A stretch of 64,000 bases of DNA from Amphibalanus amphitrite (lineage: Eukaryota > Arthropoda > Thecostraca > Balanomorpha > Balanidae), in assembly GCF_019059575.1 (NCBI RefSeq), contig NW_024881586.1:186001-250000 (forward strand). The letters are read 5' to 3'. Shown here piece by piece: positions 23,272 to 33,894 of the stretch; position 1 is the stretch's first letter, and the number at the start of each line of letters is the position of its first letter. The notes under the pieces were generated by a model, which worked only from the letters and a program-made list of their open reading frames with translations, searched no databases and was not told where the DNA came from. A program made the position numbers and the translations under genes.

Positions 23272-24158
23272 TTAACCCTATTAGTGGCAGGGGGGGGGGG
23301 TTGTTTTTATCCACCCCTCAGGTTTTTCGGGAATATCTCCGAAACCGCTGAAGCTACGATGCTGAAATTTTCTGACTTTTCCTAAAACTAAATTGGGCAC
23401 ATTCCCTGAAAATTTCAAGTTCATAACTTTACCAGGGGCGGCTCCAGAGCACTGGGAATTGGGGGGTCCTATTCGTGAAGCGAGTCATTTGGGCGAAGAT
23501 CACGATGCTGCACCAGTTTTACGAACAGTGAATGAAAGGTATCATGTGATAACATATACAAAGTTATTGTGCATCCTCTTTTGACACGTTTTTGCTATAA
23601 TAGGCGGATCCAGGCGTCCAAAAAGGGGGGTTATTTTTTACCTCCCAACATAGGTGCCCTGACACCGCCTATGCATGACCAATACAATTTTAGTCGTTCT
23701 CTCATAAGAAAATTGTAACATAACAAGACCATTGCCACCCTTTTTAGAAACAGTACCAACAAAAACCTTATTTACTATACTTTTTGTGTACCCCCAATCT
23801 CAATGATCTGTATCCGCCTATGATTTTTGAAAATGCATATTTTTAGGATCCATGTGAATTCCTGGTTCATTCTCTATCGATCGGCAAAAGTTGCGTTAAG
23901 ATTGGTTCAGAAACCTGGCCGTGATAAACAGTCTAAAATGTATCTGCAATTTGCCCGTTTTTACCCCCCTCTACCCCCCTATTGACATTTTTTAATTTTA
24001 TTTTTTTAGAAATGTAGATCTCGTTGAGCCAAATCGAATGCCGTTTGAATTTTGAAAATCGGCCGGTTAGATCTCGAGATATCAAGGGGGGGTCGTAAAC
24101 AGCCCCCCCCCCTGCCACTAATATGGGGTAGCCAGGAGCCTGCCACTAATAGGGTTAA
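23272..24158. mobile_element. GC-hairpin element (code CCCTATTAGTGGCAG)
   Basis: TTAA-CCCTATTAGTGGCAG followed by a G-run forms the left end. The right end is C-run-CTGCCACTAATA, a spacer, then CTGCCACTAATAGGG-TTAA, so the terminal word is duplicated at the right. TTAA duplicates lie at 23272-23275 and 24155-24158. It sits inside a GGGCCGTATTCACG MITE and contains a smaller MITE at 23600-23821. No ORF. Confidence 0.8.
23600..23821. mobile_element. Small MITE with ATAGGCGGATCCAG ends
   Basis: Left ATAGGCGGATCCAG and right CTGTATCCGCCTAT are imperfect inverted repeats. The GGCGGATCCAGG terminus is shared with elements at 52747, 53921 and 56125. Innermost member of a three-level nest. Confidence 0.55.
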
Positions 24159-24747
24159 GAAGTAGGTCAAACTTAAGAAAATTCTTACGAAAATGATCGA
24201 CGTGAATACGGCCCCAGGAAATTTATTTGGTAGAATATGACTTTAGCTAGTCCGCGATGTTCAGAGGTTTGTTTCTCCGCACATGCAAAGTATTTTGCCG
24301 TTCGCCAGGCCATCGCCTCCCATCGACGGCTGCAACTCACGTAAACAATACAAAGGTTTTGCGAATGATAAATTGGTCTCGTTTTTTTTTTAACATCATA
24401 ACATACGATTAAAGAGAATGAGATGCCAGGGGTCTGCCTCTGAAATAGCAAGACAGAAGCGAAATTCAAATGACCAGTTACGCCGCAGCTCTTTACACAA
24501 ACATGTCATTACCAATGTCCATAATCTTTTCGCGGTGGGTATATCGACGGAGATAATATATATTTCAACAATATAAGGGTATTTGGGTATCTGCAATTCA
24601 GCACACTTAAAATTGGGAATATTGAACAAACGCTCAAACAAAACGGCTATGACGGTTCGAGGGCCTTGGATATACCCCACTGCAGCCATCGTAACCTGTT
24701 AGTGACCGTCAGGTGTTTGGCATCGAAGTCGCAGCTAGTAAGTTTAG

Positions 24748-25933
24748 TTATCCCGCGCGGGGCTGGGGTCTCCAGCCGAACGCGCGGGGCTGGGGGGGGG
24801 GGGGTAAATTTTCCTCCCCCCTGTTGTTATCTCCCGAACTAATGGTCCGATTTGGAAAATTCCAACGCCAATCGAAAGATCTCATCACGGACAACTAAAA
24901 ACATGTACTTAATTTTAAGTTTGAGGTCAAGGTCAAGGTCAGGTCAAGGGTACAAATTGCAAGTTTCAGTATCAGTATCGCCCTTGCACCGTAGTTGCCG
25001 AAGAATGGACTGAGACTGATTGCCCAAAACGTGTTCTTAGGCTACCAAGACAATATTCGTTGCATACAATATCATTCAGAGGTCAAGGTCAAGGTCAGGT
25101 CAGGTCAGGTCAGGTCACCAAAACAAAATATAGAAAAGGGCATGTGCGACACATGTTTTATGGGTCATTTTATTCATATAATTCAATAGGCACACTCAAT
25201 AGGTGATATGGACCACATCTGGATGAATTTCAGGTCGAGGTCAGGTCAAGGTCAGGTCAAGTGTGGTCAAATTTTGAAGTTGGTTGTTAAGGCCTAAAAA
25301 GGTGCCTATCTGATGCAATTTTTCACGGCGAATCGAATGGTGCTATTTTTGTTTCCGTACTAGGTCTAGAACTTCTAAAAAAATTCATTTTTCAAAAAAT
25401 TTGTTTGTCGTGACGTCATAAAATTTTGAATAGCTCCCACATTTTTGAACCAATTCTTCTAAAAATTGGTATGTAGGTGCATATGGACCACTTCTCTGAC
25501 ATATATTCCTGTTTTTTCGATACACGCAAAATTTTGGATTTTATAATTACTTTCCCAAAAAAGTCAGTTTTTTTAGAAAAAAAATTGGGCTTAAATCAAA
25601 TTTTTTCAAAAAACCGAGATAGCAATTTGATAGACAAAGTAGAATCACGTACACCCTTTTTTGTTACGTCTTGATTCCCTTAAAAATGAAAATGTTAGCG
25701 GCGTTTGAAATTTTCCCGTTTTTGAGGCGAAAATGGCGAACATGACGTCACTAAATCGTCATTTTCTCAAAAATTTTCCGAAGGATTTCGCTCAAATTTT
25801 CAGGAAACGTGTCAAATTGATGTAAGAAAAGGTATTAAAAGTTTGGCGGCGCTGCGCGGCGCCGTTTTTCAGATATTGCAAAAATTCGCGAGGGGGGGGG
25901 GGTAAAATTTACCCCCAGCCCCGCGCGGGTTAT
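24748..25933. mobile_element. GC-hairpin element (code CCCGCGCGGGGCTGG), TTAT duplication
   Basis: The left end reads TTAT-CCCGCGCGGGGCTGG, a spacer, CGCGCGGGGCTGG again, then a G-run, TAAATTTT core and C-run. The right end reads G-run, TAAAATTTA, C-run, CCAGCCCCGCGCGGG-TTAT. The element is 1186 bp. Interior arrays of AGGTCA lie at 24920-24950, 25078-25118 and 25230-25262, with TGACGTCA palindromes near 25410 and 25742. It is an inverted near-full-length copy of the element at 26117-29974. Confidence 0.85.
25078..25118 (+). promoter_or_regulatory. AGGTCA array (nuclear-receptor half-sites)
   Basis: Two AAGGTCA units then repeated AGGTC pentamers give several AGGTCA hexamers. It includes TCAAGGTCA, the extended half-site recognised by FTZ-F1/SF-1 and ERR-type receptors. 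The sequence match is direct; binding in vivo is inference. The mirrored element has the same array on the other strand. Confidence 0.45.
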
Positions 25934-26938
25934 TCTATAAAATATGTAGTAGCCGTTTTCACGACAGCCATCTGGTACACATTTGGTGCACCTCTGGTAC
26001 AGATTAGGTACAGATTTGGTCAATTTAGGTTCAGTGTGTCTCTTAGAAGCTATCAGCTAGGGTTGCACTAATTGCTTATATGCCTGCTTTGTCATATTAT
26101 CAGAGAGCATCATCGATTAACCCGCGCGGGGCTGGGGGGGGGGTAAATTTTACCCCCCCTCGCGAATTTTTGCGATATCTCAAAAACGGCAACGCGCAGC
26201 GCCGCCAAACTTTAAGTACCTTTTCTTACATCAATTTGACACGTTCCCTGAAAATTTTAGCGAAATCCGTCGGAAATTTTTTGAGAAATTGACGTTTTAG
26301 TGACGTCATGTTCGCCATTTTCGCCTCAAAAACGGCAAAAGTTCAAACGCCGCTAACATCTTCATTTTTAAAGGAATCAAGACGTAACAAAAAAGGTTAT
26401 ACGTTATTTTACTTTGTCTATCAAATGGCTATCTCGGTTTTTTGAAAAGTTTGGATTTTGGCCTAATTTTTTTTTTTCAAAAAACTGACTTTTTTGGGAA
26501 AATCATTATAAAATCCAAAATTTTGAGTCTATCGAAAAAACCGGAATATATCTCAGAGAATTGGTCTATGTGCACCTACATACCAAATTTTAGAAGAATC
26601 GGGTCAAAAATGTGGGAGTTATTCAAAATTTTATGACGTCACGACACACAATTTTTTTTTGAAAAATGACTTTTTTTGGAAGTTCTATACCTCGTACGGA
26701 AACAAAAATAGCACCATTCGATTCGCCGTGAAAAACTGCATCAGATAGACACCTTTTTAGGCCTTAACAACCAACTTCAAAATTTGACCTCACTTGACCT
26801 GACCTTGACCTGACCTCGACCTGAAATTCATCCAGAGGTGGTCCATATCACTTATTGAGTGTGCCTATTGAATTCTATGAGTAAAATGACCCATAAAACA
26901 TGTGTCGCACATGCCCTTTTCTATATTTTGTTTTTTGG

Positions 26939-26978
26939 TGACCTGACCTGACCTGACCTGACCTTGACCTTGACCTCT
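26939..26978 (-). promoter_or_regulatory. AGGTCA array, inverted copy
   Basis: TGACCT units repeated on the plus strand, equivalent to the array at 25078-25118 read on the minus strand. Confidence 0.45.
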
Positions 26979-27083
26979 GAATGATATTGTATGCAACGAA
27001 TATTGTCTTGGTAGCCTAAGAACACGTTTTGGGCGATCAGTCTCAGTCCATGACTCCATTCTTCGGCAACTACGGTGCAAGGC

Positions 27084-29375
27084 AACTTTTCGACTGGTTA
27101 AAATCATATCTTTGTGACAGGACACACCGAGTACGGATCAACAGCACATTCTCGGCCACTAAAACAATAAATGCGGGCTGCCCGCAGGGATCCGTACTCG
27201 GGCCTTTGCTGGCACTTATGTATCTCGACGGACTTTCAAGACGAATAAAGAATGACATTCTCTTTTTCGCTGACGACACATCTATCCCGGCAGTTGCTGG
27301 GGTATTTCGCCACCCACCGTTTGCTGGGGGGGGGGGGCGTTAAACGCCCCCAGCCGATAACTCGAGAACCAATAGGCGCAGCGAAACGCACGAGGCGGCA
27401 AACGAAAGAGCGCGACGAGACGCTTCAGATGAGTACTTTAAAGTTGAATTTTGAGGTCACAGGTCGGGTCAAGGTCAGGTCAAACACCCAAAATCGGGCT
27501 TTCAGTAGCATGGACTTCAGGACTTCGCAATGGGCGCCTCTCGCCATAAACTCTGTCAGAACGGTGCACAATCCATCTTATAAGGCCTACAAGAGTGTCA
27601 GCTCCATGTAGGGGTCAGTCAAGCATAGGTCAGGGTCAAGGTCAGGTCAACCGGGTAGGCACATATCCCCGAAAATCAAAACTGATATTCGCAGCCTGTG
27701 ACACATGTTTTATAGGTAATTTGGGGCGTAGAACACGATGGTGACATTCATTTTATCATATGTGTACGTGTTTGGCTCAAAAAGTTCAATTTAATAAATT
27801 CATGTATCATGGTCGTGAAGTAGTCACGAAAAATTGCCAAGGTTCAGTTCAAGATTATGGAAAATGCGGAACGATAATCAATAATCGAAGATAGCCATTT
27901 GATTGATCATGGTATTGGCAGTCTAATGGCGTTTACGGAATGTCTGTATGTTTATTCTGTGATTTTATATGATTTTTTGAACATATGCCGTTTTTTCAGA
28001 AATCATGACGTCACTAAAACCTCGATATCTCAAAAATTTTCTGACCGATTTTTTTGAAACTTTGTCACAATAAGCTTCAATCAATTCCCTACAGGTACCC
28101 AAAATTTGGCGCGCCTGCGGCGCGCCGTTTTTATGCTATGGCCCGGCGAAAAAAGTGGGGGCGTTTAACGCCCCCCCCAGCAACTCGCGGGCTATCTACG
28201 CCTCGCACACGACAGCAGACATTGACGCCGTACAGCTATCACTACAACAAGACCTCAACGAAATCCACAAATATGGTCGAGAATGGGCAATTACATTCAA
28301 CGCTACGAAGACCATCCAACAAACATTTTCACACAGACATCAATACACACCACCAAAGCTCACTTTCGAGGGCGCAAACGTACCCATTCATGAAACTCAT
28401 ACTCACCTAGGCTTGACACTTTCTAAGGACCTACGCTTCCACCAACACGTCAATGCAATATGCAACAAGGTACACAAATCACTCAGTCCACTCTACTCCA
28501 TTGCACGTTACATACCAAGGCCCATTCTCGACCAAATTTACAAGACGTATATAAGACCTTACTTTGACTACTGTGACACAATATATGACGGACACATAAC
28601 AATACAAGACGCTGCCCGACTTGACACGCTACAAAACAGAGCAGGGAGACTTGTGGCGGGGGCTATGTTCAGGACGTCAACCGAAAAACTTCTACAAGAC
28701 TTGGGCTGGGACAAACTGACTGTAAGACGACAAATACACAAACTCACTTTATATCATACATTCACTAATCCAAGACACCAAACGCCAAATTATATCACAA
28801 TGATCATGCCAGAAACACGTGCAGAAAACACCGGCAGAACACTACGCAACTCCAACACACACACCATGCCTCCCAACCGAACCACATCCTTCCAGAAGTC
28901 CTTTTTCCCCTCAACAGGCAAATCCTGGAACCAGCTTCCCGAATCCATCCGATCCCTTCCTCCTCGTTCCTTTCAACGAGAGATCTCGAGGCGACTGGGG
29001 GTGCCTGGGCCTTCTCCCTTTCACAAAATTGGCACTAAAATGGGCAATATTTTCCATTCTAGGCTACGAATGCAAATGTCACAACTAAATTCACATTTAT
29101 TTCAAATACAAAGGCACGATACACCTGAATGTGCTTGTGGCTTTGAAACAGAAAATATTCATCATTTCATTCTCGCGTGTCCCAACTATAATTTGCAGAG
29201 GGAGGAACTTTACCGGGACATGTTGCAAATTTTTGGCGAAAATTTTGGTCAAATGTCAACTACACGGTTATTACGTCTTCTTTTGCATGGCGACGATCTT
29301 GGCGGCGGGGACTGTCGTGCGGTGGCTCAGCATTTCCAAAATTTCTTGCTTCGTTCGCACAGATTTACCTATTAA
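27084..29375 (+). pseudogene. Truncated LINE reverse transcriptase and C-terminal domain
   Basis: The first part (27084-27285) encodes the RT motifs GCPQGSVLGPLL and FFADDTS, including the catalytic Asp pair. The frame is then broken by an inserted element. It resumes at about 28196 (IYASHTTADIDAVQ) and stays open to 29375. The rest contains the thumb region (THLGLTLSKDL, IYKTYIRPYFDYC), a WNQLPESIRS motif and a C-terminal Cys/His zinc-binding motif (CACG...HH...C). Endonuclease and the early RT are missing. Without the inserted DNA the two halves meet in frame, so the insertion came after this copy arrived. It is a CR1/Jockey-like non-LTR element; the exact clade is uncertain. Confidence 0.85.
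27286..28191. mobile_element. GC-hairpin element (code GTTGCTGG) inserted in a LINE ORF, CTAT duplication
   Basis: Left CCCGGCAGTTGCTGG, a spacer, GTTTGCTGG, a G-run, GCGTTAAACGC and a C-run. Right GGGGGCGTTTAACGCCCC then CCAGCAACTCGCGGG. CTAT flanks both sides (27282-27285 and 28192-28195), and removing one copy plus the element restores the RT reading frame. The target is therefore 4 bp but not strictly TTAA. The interior has AGGTCA motifs near 27455-27480 and 27630-27650. Confidence 0.85.
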
Positions 29376-30081
29376 TTTACCTACCTCATTCAGTTTTGTG
29401 GGCGGCGTCCCCGGTGGGCTGAGTGACGTCAGCGCGGGTTGGGTCGGTGGCCTGTCGTGGCGGCGGCAGTGGTAGTTTTGTTTCATTACGCTACGTTACC
29501 TTCATTACGTTGTATGTTTATGTTATATTCGACGTTGATCTGAAGGCTATGTTCATGTTGTTTTATGTTTATGATGTCTATCTGATTATGTTACAAGAGG
29601 TGGTGCCTAGAGTCAAGCACAATGTGCTTTTGCACCACTCTTATATTATTTTGCTTTATCTCTGTTATTCATGTTCATTTTCCGATCGTTTTACTTATAG
29701 GTTGTCGATGCGCAATAAACATTCTGGAATGGAATGGAAAAAAGGCCGATACTGTAGAAACTTGCAATTTGTACCCTTGACCTGACCTTGACCTTGACCT
29801 CAAACTTTAAATTTAGTACATGTTTAAGTAGTTCGTGATGAGAGCTTTCGATTGGCGTTTGAATTTTCCAAATCGGACCATTAGTTCGGGAGATAACAGG
29901 GGGGGGGGGAAATTTACCCCCCCCCCCCCCAGCCCCGCGCGTTCGGCTGGAGACCCCAGCCCCGCGCGGGTTAAAACACTGAAATAAATTCATAAAATGA
30001 AGATATTTGCTGTAAAAGAGATTAGCTGCAGATTTGGTCAAATTAGGTGCATTCGACGGATAGCCCGTCGTGAAAACGGCT

Positions 30082-31340
30082 ATCATGTATGTACCTACCT
30101 GGCTACATTTATACACGTTGCCCGATTTCTGAACACGGCGACTGAATGTCTTTTGTGATCTCTTTTGCCGGTCGCAATAGCTCGGGATGGTTTGTTTACC
30201 GAGGAATAGGCCAACTGCCCTCATCTCTTTTTTTGGCAAGTTTGAAAGTGAAGGATTTGATGTCGTGCTAGATTCATACGCAGTCTGTCAACAATGACTT
30301 GCCATACAATGAATGATCTAACAGCTCCTTGGAGCACTTAGACGAGTCATGTTATAGGGCTGGGGCTTATAAGATCCGCTGTTATCGCTGCTTCTTCATA
30401 TCGATTTCTTAGATAACTTGCTCTTGCGAGGCACATTTTATTGAGAAAAAATAGCCTTCCTCTTCCATCGGCTTGATATATTTAACTTCCTCTCAATGAG
30501 TGTATGCTCCTGCGTGAATCCCAGATCATTGGTTCACTTTTGACGCTATTGATATAATGCCCACACATAAGATTGTCATTCAAGGTCACTGACCGATGTA
30601 TGATATTGCTAGGAGTATCATGAAGAAATACAAGTACAGCAAAAGAAGATCTATTATTCATGCAAAACGGAAGCGTAATGCAAGGCAGGAACAACCATTA
30701 TGATGTGACCAATAACTATAGGCCTCATGGAGAACTATGAAAAGCTTAAAAGCGGAGCCATAATGGTCGACAAGTCTTGCTTAGCAAATAAATGCGCAGG
30801 AACAGCCTACGTCTACTACTTATCGTCAAAGCGGTCAGCGAACCATATGATAAGTTTGCTTTGGCAAAGTGCATTCTTATAGCTAGCTTCTGTATTTTTG
30901 CATTGTTCGAAGTGAAGTGTCAGTGAGTTATTGATAAAGTCTGAGTGGAGCTGTACCTAATGGCTAGCGTTAACACGCTAATCAACTTGTCATACCACAC
31001 ATAGCCTTTTAGACTTGCTCGCTAATAATTCGAGCAAAGCTTAGTGCAACTTAATCTATGAAAGATTGCCCCCCCCCCCCTCCCCAAGAAGCACATGCAT
31101 TGGGCTCCAGGACAGACAATGGAACAGTGCTGCAATCGCAAATAATCGGTACCTATGTACCTAAATATCACCATTTCACCGGTCCTTTTACGAATGCTTC
31201 CGTGACTTTTTCAACTTTTCATGATCGCTGTGCTGTAGGTACTGTTAATTTCCGCACTGCTGCGCTGTGACACACCTGTCGGACGGGCTATATCATAACG
31301 TGCTGCTGTGGTGTGCCACAAGACAGGCTTCTGCGGTGCG
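30082..31340. other. Intergenic, no gene seen
   Basis: Short open frames only, no recognisable motif. A C-run lies at about 31070-31083. Confidence 0.35.
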
Positions 31341-32246
31341 TTGAGCGCACATGCCATTTTCCCATCCTAGAACGCACATGGGGGGGGGGGGGGTTGCCAC
31401 CCCCCCCGCGCCATTTCGTTCCTGTTGGAGATAGAGCTTAGCGGTAAAGACCAAAAAGATTCTTTGGGAAGAGACGAATCCAATGATACCCAGTTTTACC
31501 TTCTCAGGTCAGTCATTGACCTTCCAGGTCAGGTCAAACTAAAAAATGCTGCTGTTTTGGGTCACCGTTGGATATCAAGTGTGCTGCTTATCAAATACCG
31601 ATGACGATGCTGTTTTCTGGTGTCAAGCCAGCTAGAACCTCTTTGTCACACTACCCGACTAGAATTTTGCTGCTGAGGTCATTTCAGGTCAAGTTAGGTC
31701 AAGGTCAATTATATGTGTTTGTATGTCTGTGTGTGTCTGTGTGTATACTGATGTGTGCACCGATTGTTTTTGGGTCCATATTACATGAAATCATGATCTG
31801 AGAAGCTGTTACCAAAAATGCAGTCAAAAAACTTCAAAAAAGTACCTAAATTCAGCTTGCCTAAAACGCAATTATCTTAGATGACCTAGGTTGACCTTGA
31901 CCCTGACCTTGACCCCTGTACATCGTCGAACAACATGTTCCATGATAGGTGGGAGGTAAGACTGGCAAAAAAGGCCGAAATCAGGGTGTCAAAAGCTCAT
32001 AAGGCCCATGGCAAACGCAATGTTGAGAATTGGCCATTTGGGTCATGACATGACCTGACAAACAAGGTCATATCTCCGAAACCAAAAATCACAGAAACTT
32101 GAAATTTTCAGTGGACATCAAGAAAGGATAGAGGAGCAGCTATGCGAAAAATCAGCCTTCTAGCTCTAAAAATGTTGAGTGCAGAGCAGAAAGACTACCT
32201 GGGGGGGGGGGGGGTGGCAACCACCCCCCATGTGCGGGCGAGGGTT
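31341..32246. mobile_element. GC-hairpin element (code GCACATG) ending 20 bp from a lectin stop codon
   Basis: The left end shows TTGA-GCGCACATG, a spacer, AACGCACATG, a G-run, TTGCCA and a C-run. The right end has a G-run, TGGCAA, a C-run, CATGTGCGGGCGAGGG and TTAA (32243-32246). The stop codon of the minus-strand lectin-like gene is at 32266-32268, so this element would form its 3' flank or 3' UTR. The interior has AGGTCA motifs and a TG-rich stretch near 31705-31755. Confidence 0.75.
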
Positions 32247-32265
32247 AAGCGCCGTTCCACTTCTT

Positions 32266-33414
32266 TTACTTGATAGGAGCCTCACAGACGGCACCAAACA
32301 GCTCCGTCGCCGCGGTAGCTCGTAATAGCGACCCTGTAGTCAGGCCTGCAGGCAGGCTGAGGTGCAGGGCAAGGGGACCATCCAAAAGGTCACCAAAGTT
32401 CGGTATCGCCGGTCGGGAGTTATCCAGGTTCTTGAATTCAAGACTTCCTAGAGGTATCCTGAGTCCGATCCACTGCTGCGTGTTTGGGCGGTCTGGGTGC
32501 TGCTCGAAGAACTCGAGGTGCGCTGGTGTGTAGAGGCCCCCCAAGTCGCCGCCTCTAGCCAAAGACGCACACATCGCCCGGGCGCCGTCAAAGGTCAGGG
32601 CAGGATCAGTGATCTTGTGACAATAGCAGTGGCCGCCCACCAGTGTGAAGCCGGAGGGACACGAACTGGTTGTAGTCGTAGTGGTAACCGTTGTGGGCTG
32701 GGCTGTAGAAGACGTGGTGGTGGTGGGGAGACCTGTTGATGTTACGGTAGTGGAAGCTGGAGCTATGGTTGAGGTGGACGGGGACGTTGTGGACACTTCG
32801 CTTGTCGAGGTCGTGGTGGACACGGGTATCTCTGTAGTCGTTGCAGTGGAAGCCGCTGAGGGAGCCGTTGAAGCTGCGGTGGTCGCAGGATTATCTGCTG
32901 ATGTTACGGTAGTGGAAATCGAAGTCATGGTTGAGCTGGACGGAAAGGTTGGGGACACTCCGTTTTCTGAGGATGATGTGGTGGACGAATGGACCCCTGT
33001 CGTCGATGCAGTAGATGTAGCTTGAACTTCAGTCACAGTTGTTGACACAGAGGATGTAGTCTGACCTTCAGTCGTGACCGAGCTGGACGCTGTCGAAATA
33101 CCAGCGCCTGCTGTAGTACTCACAATACCCGAGACCGATACAAGAGTGTCAGCTCGTCGGTAGAGAGCGATCTCGGGTCCCTCGGTCGCCGCGGAGGTGC
33201 TGTCGCCGTCCGCCAGCCGGCAGCTGCCGCTCTCCCAGACCAGCAGCCGGCAGCTGCCCAGCTGTCGGCAGCGGGCCGCGCAGCTCACCAGCGACGGAGC
33301 GGCCGGCTGCTGCAGCCAGACGGACGGACGGGGACCGACGCCGAGCTGGAACCGCTCGGAGGCCAGCGCCGCGGCCACTAGCACGGCGAGCACGGCAGTC
33401 AGACGGGGGCGCAT
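32266..33414 (-). CDS. Secreted PAN/Apple-like, mucin-linked C-type-lectin-like protein (copy 2)
   Basis: 382 codons in one exon, start ATG at 33414. Signal peptide MRPRLTAVLAVLVAAALASE and the same Cys-rich N-terminal module as the plus-strand copy. The Thr/Ser-rich stalk (about residues 95-260) is roughly 66 residues longer than in copy 1, apparently by duplication of blocks such as TSTSEVSTTSPSTSTIAPAS. The C-type-lectin-like domain (CPSGFTLVGGHCYCH, WIGL, VCEAP) follows. Homology between the copies runs only from about 27 bp before the ATG to the stop codon. Both copies are intact, so both may be functional. Ligand-binding motifs EPN/QPD and WND are not visible. Confidence 0.8.
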   Translation of the reverse strand: MRPRLTAVLAVLVAAALASERFQLGVGPRPSVWLQQPAAPSLVSCAARCRQLGSCRLLVWESGSCRLADGDSTSAATEGPEIALYRRADTLVSVSGIVSTTAGAGISTASSSVTTEGQTTSSVSTTVTEVQATSTASTTGVHSSTTSSSENGVSPTFPSSSTMTSISTTVTSADNPATTAASTAPSAASTATTTEIPVSTTTSTSEVSTTSPSTSTIAPASTTVTSTGLPTTTTSSTAQPTTVTTTTTTSSCPSGFTLVGGHCYCHKITDPALTFDGARAMCASLARGGDLGGLYTPAHLEFFEQHPDRPNTQQWIGLRIPLGSLEFKNLDNSRPAIPNFGDLLDGPLALHLSLPAGLTTGSLLRATAATELFGAVCEAPIK

Positions 33415-33890
33415 GGCTGGGCAGCGCGGCTGCGGCTTCGGAGAATTGTCCGCTTCCGGTCAGAACAGAGTAAACAAAGCTAGGAAGCTCAGAAGCTGAC
33501 CGTAAGGCAGATATTTGAATTCATAATATAAATCACTTAAAAGTTATGGAGCGAGCGACCGCCAGCCGTGACGCAGCTGAGGGGCCAGCGGGAGCCGACC
33601 GGAGCTCAGCCGACCGTTGAACACCGACTAAGCAGTGACCAGGGACACCGGAGGATGGTTTACCAGCCTCGGCTCCCACCCCCACCGCGCCCACGGCAGT
33701 CACCCGGGGCTACCAGACATGCCGGACATCCATGTCAGAACCGAACTCAGAGCTGGACGATTTGGATTTTCTTGTTAGTGCCAAAAAGGCTATCTTGTAA
33801 TTAACTTCACATACATAGTTCAGAACGTAAAAAAATAGTTGTTTTATTTTAAGCGTTATTTTGAAATTACGTTAATTTGAACGCTTGAAT
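33415..33890. other. Upstream region of the minus-strand lectin-like gene
   Basis: Unlike the upstream region of the plus copy beyond about 27 bp. No clear promoter element or ORF recognised. Confidence 0.3.
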
Positions 33891-33894
33891 TAAT

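Larger units (their letters stand above)
23156..24214. mobile_element. MITE with GGGCCGTATTCACG ends, carrying two nested elements
   Basis: Left GGGCCGTATTCACGTCGA and right TCGACGTGAATACGGCCC are inverted repeats flanked by CAG (23153-23155 and 24215-24217). Removing the insertion at 23276-24158 leaves about 175 bp, a typical MITE size. A 3-bp duplication suggests PIF/Harbinger-like mobilisation, but this is inference. Confidence 0.7.
27084..29741 (+). mobile_element. 5'-truncated non-LTR retrotransposon (LINE), interrupted
   Basis: The 3' end has AATAAA, a TGGAATGGAATGG tail and an A-run (to 29741). AAGGC occurs on both sides (27079-27083 and 29742-29746), a probable target duplication. 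The 5' end starts inside the reverse transcriptase. About 1.75 kb belong to the LINE; the rest is a GC-hairpin element at 27286-28191. It landed in the middle of another GC-hairpin element. Confidence 0.85.
26117..29974. mobile_element. GC-hairpin element (code CCCGCGCGGGGCTGG), TTAA duplication, split by a LINE
   Basis: Left TTAA-CCCGCGCGGGGCTGG with a G-run, TAAATTTTA core and C-run. The right end has a G-run/AAATTT/C-run hairpin, then the terminal word twice, then TTAA (29971-29974). Without the LINE it is about 1.2 kb and is the reverse complement of 24748-25933. The unoccupied target, with TTAA at 5806-5809, is preserved in the other MITE copy. Confidence 0.85.
25951..30081. mobile_element. 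277-bp MITE (AGCCGTTTTCACGACAGCC end) split by a GC-hairpin element
   Basis: The left part (25951-26120) and right part (29975-30081) align with the MITE copy at 5641-20807. Ends are AGCCGTTTTCACGACAGCC and CCGTCGTGAAAACGGCT. The direct flanks do not match as a clear duplication. This is the outer shell of a four-level nest. Confidence 0.8.
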
